From Opisthorchis felineus (lineage: Eukaryota > Platyhelminthes > Trematoda > Opisthorchiida > Opisthorchiidae): 64,000 nucleotides of DNA. The translations under genes and the position numbers were made by a program. The DNA lies in assembly GCA_004794785.1 (NCBI GenBank), contig SJOL01008888.1, positions 424,390-488,389 on the forward strand, given 5' to 3'. Positions 42,501 to 54,500 of this stretch are shown here, piece by piece (position 1 is the stretch's first letter; each line of letters begins with the position of its first letter). The notes below the pieces were generated by a model. That model was not told where the DNA came from. It ran no database searches and worked only from the letters and a program-made list of their open reading frames with translations.

Positions 42501-45500
42501 AATAGATGACTGACTGACAGTCTGCTTTCAGCGTTTTGTCATTCCTAAGTAATATTTTTATCACTTGATGAAAAGTGTGCCGCATGGTCCCGCCCAATAC
42601 CACAAAAAACCTTCCACTATCAATTGGCTAGATTTGCACTTGCCAAAAAGTTGTGAATTTCAATAGTGTATAAACTCCAGCGTATTTCGGGCTGCAAACA
42701 ATTGGTTTTTTGTTTACAACGGCATTGGATTTTCCGAGTTTCAACCCGTGACGTCTTCCCATGGTCCTAACGACAAACTCCTCTATTTCTCGTAATACAG
42801 TGCCGCGCGTTACGTAAAGTTGGATTGATCGATATCAACAGTGCTGGTGATTTCTCGGGGGTTCGACTGAGTCGAGCCACAAACAGATCGGTTGCATTTA
42901 AAAAGCTAGTTTGCCGTTTGCGTATTCTTTAACGATGCTACTCGCCTAGCTGCAGTAATCCCCCCAGAAAAGGGAGGATGATACTGTGAGCATTCTTACC
43001 TCTTCTCACAAAATTTGAGAGTAAATTGTAGCTGAAGAAAAACATCACTGTAGTCTGTCTCCGGGATTGGCTTTTCTCCGAGAGGATTACTGTGTCATGT
43101 CCGCATGGAAGCACTGTATTCCAGTGGTTGGGGCGCGAACTTACTGACCGGAAGGTTCGTGGTTCGAATCCAACTCCAAAATCTTGACTGCTTCTGTCTA
43201 GGCTTGGGTGGCGTGACAGCGAGGCACTGGAAGGATATTGCAGCTGAACGTTTTTTTAAAACTGTTTTTCACACGGTAGTTCATGATTGTGTCATCCGGT
43301 CGTTTGCTGTTCTCTGCCAAAATGTTTTGTTATAGTGCATTTGGGCTCTGGAGACAAATTCCCCAGCACCAGAAGAAACTCAAAAAAGTAAAACGAGGAC
43401 ACAATACACCTGTTAAAGCAGAACTTATTTACATTTATTCATGTATTATGAATGAGAGGTTAAAGTGAATTCTATCCGATCCCTCCATCAATACCAACTT
43501 AATTTGCAAATAAGTGTTTGTCGCAACATTTCCCAATTATCATCTTTATTCGTAGTGGCTTCTCTTGGAGCAGAACTACCTCTTTTTTGAATTTCTAGAT
43601 GCGTATTCAATTCAAGATATAAGATGGGACTGCCCTTGGCGTTCAAGGTCTTTATTATATGTAGTCTATCAAAGCGGCACAAGCTTCTTGAAGCATCACT
43701 TTCCTATAATATGTCACAAATAATTGCATACACCTTCTAGGGAGTTGAATTTGTTAAACTTCGTGAACACGGGAACAAATCTGTCCGAGATAAGCCCACT
43801 TGTGGGTCTATCGGTACGGTATTCCCACACGGATTACGCTAAATTGCGCAACCGCATCTTCCGTAATAACATTTAGGAGGTGTTTTCTAACTTCAATTTG
43901 CAGCACCAGGTCCCTACAGGACAAAGTCAATTGAGGCCTTCAAGGTTCTTCAATAGAGCATCTGCAGCAGTTGGATGCACGCTCGGTGCTGTCGGCGTTG
44001 AATGGCGATATATGCACCCACCTTTTGCAATACCACCGAGGGAACCTCCATTTTACGTTCTACGTTCACTGCTCGCTCCCAAAGACTACATACCGTATGA
44101 CTGGGAAAACGCTGATGCGGCATGCATTACTAAACTAGAGAATGTAGTCTCCGAAACCAGTTTCCAAAATGAACAAACAGCTAACAGCAGACGTAAATGC
44201 ACTACACTTCCTTTAGCCAAACTTTCCACTGTTGTCATGGTATCTACTTCAAAGCCATTATTGGTCTTCTAGTCGGTCGAAATGTCCGGTCAGAGTCAGC
44301 GAGACAAATTGACACAGCGACTGTGCACAGTCGCATTCCACAAATGTCTCTTCTTGGCCCTGCGTTGTTTTAATCTATATCAAAGTCCCGCCCACAAGCG
44401 TCTAGTCTTCGTGTCTGGCCGATGACATAGTTTGATACACATAGTCAATGACGTGGCTCTGCGTCTGGACTACTTGAACTGTCGCCCATTTTTATACCGC
44501 TCTACTTCAATCGTATTAGGTCTGGTGCAACAAACAGCATACAAAGGGCTGAAACCTGCGTGTCTGGTAAATGAAGAGCAGACTCGAGTTCCTGGGTCGA
44601 TTCCCGAGATAGAATTGACCTGGTTACCCTCCTGATGAATATGACATTCAGCTGAATCCTGGCTGACTCTCCCGTTAACACTGATGTAATTGGCAAATGA
44701 GTGTCTGTCGTCTACAACTTAGTGTCTAAGTCCGATACGGGGTCTAAGCTTACCTGATGAAACTAGTACTGAGCTGTGGAAAAATTTTCATCAGCCTTAT
44801 CAGTAGTGTCTTGTGGAGGGAGATGCTTGGCTGTCGTGAATATCGTTCCAACAAAAACATGAGGCGGTCATTTTTTTTTCGATGAAGGGATTCTTTTCTT
44901 CCGGTCTCAGAAAAGTTCGCAGACTTGATTTATTTTAAAAAGATAAGGCACGATAATCCGTTCGTTCCAGAATATTGTCTGATTCTCATAAATGAAACTA
45001 TTAACAAGGTTGCTGAAAACTCTTCGACAGCCCACGACCGGTTTCGCCCTTCTTGGGGCTCATCAGGTAGGCGCAGTCCCCTAGTTTCCGTCAACCTTAT
45101 GTTCTGTTAGGTGAGCGTAGACATGCTACGTGTGAATTAACACGTAATTTCAGCGGAGATGCCCCGAAGGGATCTTCTTCCAAATTTCCCTCACTTTCAT
45201 GCATTGATTTCGTTCCGCGAACATTGGATACTTGGAAGGTTGTTTTTTATGACGGACAGATAGACACTCAGAGTGGGATTAAAATGCCGACCGGGTAGCA
45301 TAAAATTTTCGTATCACACGCGCTGGTCTCGTTAATTAAAGAAGTCGTTCGTGAGGTATTTGTCGGGAAGGTCAGATTCCTGAAGATAGTCGCAGAATGC
45401 CAGAAACCTACCGAGACCCTTAAGCTCCACCAAAGTCTCAATGGGGAAACCTGCAAGCATCCAGGCCAGTCAATCTATCAATCAATTCAGCAAAGGCTGA

Positions 45501-48500
45501 CGAATGTTCCGGCACTCGCTTGTTCGTAATAAAGCTGTTGTGTTCCTTGTTGGCGAGTCTTTTCTGGTACTAAGGCTCTTGAGCGGGGACAGCAGAAGAT
45601 ACAACAGTATCTTTACAGTCTGCTCTGGTTGTGTTAATAAATACTACACATGGTCCCTCATCGAAGTGTTCCACCGCCCGCAGTGCCGTCGTAATCTTTC
45701 ATTGACGTGCTGGGTCTGTGCAGTAGTATGAGCAATAAATGCCACAGAGTAAAGGACTGTTATCCATGATTTACGTTACAGTGGTGGTGGCTTCGTTTGA
45801 TTTGTGTTGAGTTAATTTTTTATTGTTGAGGTCGAGATTGCTCAATGGTTAAGGCGCGAACTTACTGACCGGAAGGTTCGTGCCTGCCTAGGCTTCAACA
45901 ACCAGGCAGTATCTCAGCCTCGGTGATTCCTTTGAGTGGCATGGCAGCTAGACGCCAAAAGGGTGTTACAGCTAGACGATTCCTATTATTTCTTGTTCTT
46001 TTTTGTTCTTAACCGTGCCCATGGACGATATTCTTGGCGATGGTCTACTTCACACTTTACCTTGTTGTCACATTCCAGAATCGAAGAAACAATTTGACAA
46101 TCTTTTCAAGAGTAGCCGAATACGAATAAATATGATTCTGGCAGATGACAACTTTACAGTAGAAGAGTCTGTCTGTCTGTTTTAGACGCTGCAGTCCTCA
46201 TTTACTCCAAGTTTTCATCAGCGCTTGCATTGCTTCAATGTAAACCATAACTGCTTGGTTTTTTTAAACAAATTCACTAAGGTCCCCTTTTTGATTCTAA
46301 CCCTTATCGGAGGCTTATGAAGCGGCCACTGGTTGAGTTCACACTTAGCAAGAATTTAGGTTTTGGATAGACATAGCTTACTCTGAGGTCTTGTGTCTTG
46401 TTCGCATACTTGCTCAAGCAAGAACAGAGAAAGAACGTGAATTTATGGAACCGTGGTACCTCACTGAAGAAACTATCAACAAACATATCGAAATTGACCC
46501 ATTTATCAGCCAGTAACCGCAAGAGAATGCCAGAACCACAGAGCCCTGAGCTGCACAAACAACCAGACGAGCAACTCATAAGAGGAGCAGGAGAGCCCGA
46601 TTCAAACAGACACATCACTCTGATTGCAGGAGCCGCCCAGTTAATAAACCAAAGTGCCAAATTAACCAGCGGACTTAGGGACACCAGCCGTTACAATGTA
46701 GAAAATAGAGCGGTGCAACCAACCAGTGAATCTCGAAATTAGACTACAACGCAATGCAAATCGAGAGGCCAAGGAAGCAACCACCAAAAATAGAAAGTAT
46801 TTGCATAACCGGTCAGCTCAAAGGGACGCAGACCACAACGCAACAAAGGTCGTAAACGGACCAATAAATTCACCCAGCTAGCCAATCACGTTAGAAGGTG
46901 CTATATAAATCCACGCAGGCATTGAGGTAGTACCCACCCAACTGCCCACTGATAATGTCTCCTCTTATGGTGACGAAACGTTTGCAAGTCAGCTGTCAGG
47001 CTCGGCAAACAGATCAACAGCCACCTGCTTAACAAACAGTATCCTGTACCTCTTTGCCTCATAACAATCTCTATATTCCTAATGAATGTTGCTCTCCATT
47101 AGACAAAAACTCGGTCACATCGAATCCTTTCAGGCAGGAACTCTGGTCTGTACTCTGTTTGCAATTTACTGCAACTTCTCTGGACTTGTTTATTTGGCAA
47201 TGCGCTAAATACATCCAAACGACGCTTGTCTTTACTAGTCGTATTTGGTTTCTATCCAGTTTTAAAGTCGGATATTAATCTTGGATCGTTCTCATTTTGC
47301 CACCTTCGTTACGGATCTTCATCTAAATAAATTTTCATGGTTTTGTGGCAGTTGCGCACTGGTACTGTTGTCCAGAATGATCATACTGACTGGAAAACCG
47401 GGCGGCTTTATGCAATATTTTCCCCGGTGTTCAACTAGCCTGTGACGAAAACCTTGTCGATCTGGAATATGCGGACGACATCGTTCTCGTCTTCGAAGAG
47501 AGGAAGACGCGGGTGTTTTTGAATCAACTGACCAAAGTCTTTTGGTATGCACTTTGCATCTGTGAAGTGTAATGTCATGCTCGTGGACATGCAGTCACTG
47601 AACACGCCGCTTACAATCCAGGGAGAGGCACTGGAAGTTGTGGAGCGTCTTACGTATCTTGGAACCTGTATTAGTTCCGATTATAGTGTGACAGATGAGG
47701 TCAATGCACGAGTCTGCAAGCTTCGGGTCGCGTTTGCTAATTTGAGAAAACTATAGCGTCAAAGCGGTATATCCCTAAATCCCAAGGGACGTGTGTATCA
47801 GGCTGTGTGACTTGGCCTTTTCGAGCAGCAAAAGTGAGACGTCTTCTGGTTTTCAACAATCGTTGTTTCAGAACCACAGCTCGTGTGGGTTACAATCGGA
47901 GAATCCGTTACGACGGAATTAGAAAGCGGGTTTTCGGTTGTGCAACGGAAACTTCCATTGAAGAATGTCGCTAGCATCGGAAGCTGCGTTGGTTGGGACA
48001 TGTGGTGTGTATGCCGAACCATCGTTTTCCGTGCCCAATTCAGAGTGGTGGAAGCAGAAAGTGGCCAACCTTTGACCTGGCAGAAGGGTATCAAAGGAAT
48101 TACGAAACGTTTGGGTGTTGTCGGCGCTACTCGCCTTCCAGGATGGGGACCGCGTGATCCTCGGTTGGCGACGCTGCAAAATGTGGCTGCTTATCGATGT
48201 CAATGGCGTTTTTGTTGTCAGTTTCTAACCAGATTGCCTGAATGAGTGTCTGGAGGTGTAGGCACCTCGGAATGATTGTAGTAAGCTAGCACTAAGTCCA
48301 TTCCTCGTCCACTTTTATTCTTCCCTTTAGCACAAGACTTTCAACTAAGTCATGGTTGTACGGCAGTGAAGCATCAGTGTTATACAATGATGTCATGCTG
48401 TCCATGATGATGATATTTTCCGTAATGTAGCATAGAAATCGAGTTGTACTGCGAATTCAGTCGTTTGTTTAAATCTTATCTTATCTTTATCTGTTTATTT

Positions 48501-51500
48501 TTAACCGCCGTGGTTTTAGTGTCCTGGCCGAAAAGTTAAACATGAATGTGGAGGATGCGGAACGGTGGATCGTCAACTTAATTCGTAACGCGCGCATGGA
48601 TGCAAAAATCGATTCAAAAAAGGTTGGTTCATTTGTTCACGCTGCAACGTGTCGTCGACGTATTACTGATATTATTATTACTGTTGCTTATACCTAACCA
48701 CTCCCCTTTTTATCTGTTCGCTTAACTTCCGTGTTCGAACGGTTGTCAGTATTCGTTTTTTCTTCGGTTTCTGCATGACCGGTTGCTATTCACCTCACAT
48801 GTCCTCCCCCACTGAACACAGAACACGTTCTCCAACAATCAGCTTGCTAAATAAGGAAAACGCAATAATTTGCCCGAATGATTTCTATTCCCATACAATG
48901 AGTCTATTTGCCGTCGGATCGATAATTACATTGCGGTAACACTGTTGTTTCCAGTCGCTTTTTTGCATCTGTGTCACACTCCTTTATGTTACGACCACCC
49001 GACTTGCTTGTTTGGGACGAGTGTTTGCTACGTGAATGATGTAGGATTGACAATTGGAACAAAAGCAACTGTGGCTATAGTCGCCAGAGGATGAACATCA
49101 CTCATCGCACGCGTATCGACCTTGCTAGTTTAGAGTTCTGCTAATTACCCTGGCACCTCGACACTTTTATTATACGTTATAGGCATACGAACACACCTGT
49201 TTTGTTTGGGTTTTGCCTAACTTTGTAGTTCAATTGGATTCATAATCAATTTATAAAGACGTCGGACGTCTTAGCCCGTTTGTTTCTTGGCTTACGAGCC
49301 TTGTCGAGAATGAAACACCTGTCAGTGTCTCACTGATTATCTCCAGATAAAACTTCCTGAAGAAAAAAAGCACTCGTGATCGGAATTTTTTGAACAATTC
49401 CGCTCAGACCAACGAATCCAGACTGGTTTGAGTAGCGACATTCATTATCAACTAGTCAAACTATATCCCTGACCTTCCCGGTAAAAAAGCGCTTTCTTCA
49501 GTTTCGAAATGGAATTTTAGATGGTAGACAACGAGGACAACTTTCCCGCTATCCAACTGGGTGTTTCACGTGATCCTGCCCAGCTACATGTTTCTGACTC
49601 ATGATTCGGGATATCCGTTTTGGTTGGTTTTAGTCTTAGTGCGTTTGCATCGAGGGTAAGATGAACAATGAATACCGCGTACTACATGCGCTCATGCCCA
49701 GCGACCTGTGGCAAGATTTACACAGATGGCTTCTCAGTCCTTTTTTCAAGGTCGAACCCGTAGGTGATCTAGAGGTCAAGATGGTTGACGCTGGATTTGA
49801 TGTTTTGGTCGTCCATCTTTGTCACCCAAGAAGCGTTTCGTGATCCCCAGGGAATCATTCCATTATTAAACTATATCCGATCGGTAGGTGACGACCAACA
49901 GGTTGGGTTAACCGCCGTGGATTTCATAGTCGCTTCTGGTTATCGTGCATTGTGTTGTGAAAGAGGAACTGACTTCGTCATCTACAGATCCTACTCGGCG
50001 TTTTTTTTGCTTGAGCCAACCCTGAATTATTCCTTTTACGAAGTCTTGGGGGGCGCTGGTCAGTTATTCAGGTTTTACACCAGCAGTACCATGTTTTTTT
50101 TGACAACCTCTTCTTATTCCGAAGTGTTTTCACTGTACAGCAGTACTTGTGTGCTTGGAGAGTCCATTCCCCTTTCTGAGAATGAGCCAAACTCCGGTTT
50201 AATCCTAATCTATTCTTCACGTTAGTTCTGAGTTTTTGTTTAAACTCTTTTTGGCCCCTCATCATCTGATTTGTACAGTATACTGTCAACCGACTGGGTA
50301 GCGACGCGAAAGCGTCTCTAACAGTGGCCACAAGCAAGCCATGCTGCAGTCACCTCTTGTTTGTGCGGCTGTTCTATCACCGCTGTTGGTCGCGTCTTAC
50401 TCGTGCACATGTGATGTGAGAAGCTGAGGAGTTGATGTGTTCGCTGAGCTGGGCGATTTGGTCGCAAACGTTGCGTCACCAGTCGAGGTGACATCATCAG
50501 TGCTTTGTTGTGTAGCGAGTTGATGCAGTACATCAGTGACAGTAGCAAGTCAAAATTTGGGTTTCGGATGTCATGAGGGCAGATATAGAAACCTCAAGTA
50601 ACTGACCCAGCCACCTTGAGAAGGATAGCTCCAACGCCAGCATGTAGATTTTCGCGATCCACCTGTTCGATCTCCTAGCTTTGCGCGTTTCGATAACCAG
50701 CCAGGATCGACCGTGTGAGCGAGTGTGTCACTGCACAAATTGGCAGTAAAATCGATCATACGCTCAAAATGGCGTACTTTCTGGTCTTGGGTTTTCCATG
50801 TCCTCATGTTTCTACCCTGACTTTGCAACCGACAATTCACAGCATTAGCAACATGGTCCCCTAGAACAGGTGCCACAAACAACCCAAAGAAACTTCAGAA
50901 AGAACACTGGAAAATTTACGAGGTCTCCATTTTTTTCCTAGGGTGGGTTTATGTTCAGTGCGAAGCATAATTTCATATGGCACAGGTTTATCCACCGAAT
51001 AATATCCACTTTCCAGGGGTTGATTGTCATGGGAACGCAAAAGGTATCACCTTATCAACAGGTGATCGAACGGACCAAGACCAGTGGCAGTTGTGCGCAC
51101 AAGTTACTCGAACGACTGCGGTGGGAGAAATCGTTAGACAGTGAAATGGTATGTCACCCCGTTTTTGGCTTACTAAGATGTTTCGGTGTTGTGGTGTTAA
51201 GCTCGGGACAGTTGAGTGGTTAAGGTGAGAACTTACTAACCGGAAGGTCTGTGGTTCCAACCCAACCCTGATATCTCGACTGCTCCTCTCTAGGCTTGGC
51301 AACCGGGCAGTACCTCAGCCTTCGTGCAATCTTCGGGCGGCATGGCAGGTGGTCACCGAAAGGAGTTACAGGTGAACGGTGTTGTGGTGCGCCAAAGTAG
51401 TATACCGTTGTGCATCTGATGAAATCTGGAAGGCCGTTTAGATCTAGCAAGCCGACCGCCAACCTATTGATTTAGAAGGCCAATATGTTTTTGTTTGGAC

Positions 51501-54500
51501 GTATTACACTACTCATAAGCTGGCTGAAAACCCTTCGATAGCCCACGACCGGTTCCGCCCTTGTTGGGACTCATCAGGTAGCCGCAGTCCCCGAGTTTCC
51601 GTGAACCTTATGTTCTACTTGAACCCAAATTGAACAGATTTTGACAAATACACTCATTTGCATATCAATTTGGTTTTCGCGGAAAGCTCAGCTGAATCTT
51701 CAACTGAATGTGCTGTACAAAGACTGTCTCATTTTTCAGTTGTTATGATATCCAACACGTTATTGTTTAGATGTAACACGCTATTCGTAAGGTTACTGAA
51801 GCGGATCATCATAAACGAGCGGTTCAGCTTGATTCACTTGACTCTCCTGTCCAAATTTGTGTGCAAATGAGTGTTTTATTCGGTTTGTCGAGCACACTGT
51901 GATAGGTAGCCCTAAGCTACTGTGAAGCATCCAAATTAAGCATCACTGCGAATCATACAGATTCATGTTATTCACATTAGCAATTGTCCTTGTTCTAACC
52001 GTTTGTTTCTACCATCCAATTTTGCTATGTTTCGCCTTTTAACCGTTTGTACGAATCTCTGCAGAATTTAGACTGCCATCTACCTAGCCCGCAACCTGTA
52101 CGAAACCTGTCAGTGTTTGACCATCGGTGTCTACGAAGAATTGGTCAGGTCCGGTTTAATTAGCAGTGGTGAGCTAGGTCAGATGGTTTTAGGATGGATG
52201 AGCTACTCACACTTCATGGGTTACGCGTGTCAGAGGACTGTCTGCCTCACAGAGCTATTTTCGCTTAGCTCTGTGCTGAGTGAGTGACTGAGAAGTAGAC
52301 AGTGTATGGTCTGGCAATGATAGTATGAAAACATCAATCCGTAGACTCAGTCGGGTTGACCTCTATCGCCTTTCTGGATGGGGACCTCGGGAGTCAATTC
52401 ACCACTGGTTACTGACATTGGCAGACGTGGCTCAATTACGCAACCAGTGGCGCTCGTGCATAAAAGCCATTTTCCGGTGATTGGAGCTGTAGCAGCTGGA
52501 ACTGGCGTAACATAGGTGCATGGTTTTGTCGATGAACTGTTTGACTGACTCGCTTGCAAAATACGAGCGATATTTCAGTGCGCAGAAGTATGAATGAATT
52601 CTGTCTCACACGTTTTCACATATTACCTTGAGTTACTTCCTTTAGGCTCCGAACAGCCACCGACTTTCGTTTTTTTTGGTATTTGACATTGTTCTTTCCA
52701 ATCGTTTGTAACCGTTGTTCACCTTGCCAGACTTCTAAGAAAGCGGACCATATTGGGAATTTTCTTCGGGCTATGCACCTAACCTATCCGGGGCACATCA
52801 CCATATCCATCTCTGCCTGGTTGAACGGCCATACACAATACGCCATGTATCAAGGGCAATTTGGCCCCAGTTTTGGTGGCTAAAACCAAAGGATGGAAAG
52901 CCGGCCATTGGAAGCGATGGCCTAATCGGTTACCACAAGCTAAATTGTCCTAGTTGGTTGTTGGAACGGGATACTGGGCAGCTACACATCGAAGGCGATT
53001 GTTTTGAAGCAGCATTTCCACTGACTTCGTCAATGAGCAGTGTTCCCTGCAGTGTGATTAACGATGGACAAGTCAGATCTCGGCGAACTGATCCAGGCAG
53101 TTGGCAAACCGCCTTAGTTGACTGGTTAATGCTTTTGTAGTCTGTTACCAGGCCAAAAGCTATTCAATACGGGGCTTAGCGCAATGAGCCGTCGTAGTTA
53201 GTCGGTCTTCTGGCATGTGAACTACGTCATTTGACCATTTAACCGGTGCCACTTGATTACCTCGTCCCTAGAACCATTTTCTAATCCGATGTTCCCATCA
53301 GACCGGGGCATTAGTTCCACGTTACCGATAGTCAAATACCGAAAAAAGTTTGTATTCTGTGCGTAGAGGCCAAGTCTCTGATCCATAGGGTTTTCTGGGT
53401 CGCGCTTTCGCAGTGCACACTGCTCTTGACAGACAAAACAAGACATTATACCCAGTTGCATCATCACCTGCGCCCCAGGGGGGGAGGGCCTTCCCAGCTG
53501 GACTTATCCTAGGTTCAGTACTGGTGAACTAGACTAGTTGATCTTACTAGCTTTTTGTTAAGTACGCATATTTCACAGTTGCCTTTTGTGAGTATGTTCC
53601 AGTCTCGGGTACCCGTTTACTTTGAATGCTGTTTTTTCCCATTTTCAGTGGGGGCTTTCTGGGGCGCTGGGCTGATCGTCTTGTGTTTGTATAGTGATCT
53701 CCGCTCATTCACATCCCGTCATGTTTCTTTTTTTGAATCGGTTGTGTCCAACATTTCTCTCTCTCCCTTATCAGTGGAACGATTGAACATAAAGTTTTAT
53801 GGAAACGCGCAGACTTCGTTTTTTTCTTCTCTAAAATATCCCATGCGGGTTTCAGCGGACTGCTTTCAAACTTCTAATTTTATGAGTTTCAACGGGCTGT
53901 TGAAGCCTATTGAATGGCAGTCAGATTTTGTTCACAGAATTGTCATATGATTGTCTTTCAAACGATGGTAGTGTTGTGGATTTCTCTACGGGTTGCCTCA
54001 ACTGTACTCCGCGATAACGAGCTCATCGGTCAGAGGTTGACTTCCTTAAACAGTGAAGTAGGCTTCAGAACACAGGGCGCAGTTAGAACTTTCCGAAAAC
54101 ATCCATCTCCTGGGAAATGGTGACTTTTTTGCTGTGCAGAAATTCAACATGAACCTTTTGCGACCAAGCAGCACAATCTAACTAACTTGGTGGAACACAG
54201 CACTCATAAAGTTACTGTAAACTCTTCCACAGCCTACGATGGGTTTCGCCCTTCTTGGAGCTAAGCAGGTAGGCCCAGTTCCCGATTTTCCGTCAACCTT
54301 AGGTCCTATTGGAACACCAAATTGTATGCATTTAGCGAAATACACTCATTGATAGCACAATCGTGTATCTCCCTAAAATCGAATTAGTGTGCAAATGAGT
54401 GTCGCCAACATCATAAAAATTGCTGTTCTAGTCAAACATAAGGAAACTCGAAAATTGTGCCTACCTCATAAAACTTCAGAAACACGAAACCGGCAGTGAA

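Noticed and set aside
49785..50225. 146-codon frame in eIF3e intron 7
   Set aside because: No known motif, no clear acceptor or donor, and its composition resembles intron sequence.
53555..53950. 131-codon frame in intron 8
   Set aside because: Phe/Ser-rich in T-rich DNA, no motif and no splice signals; chance is more likely.
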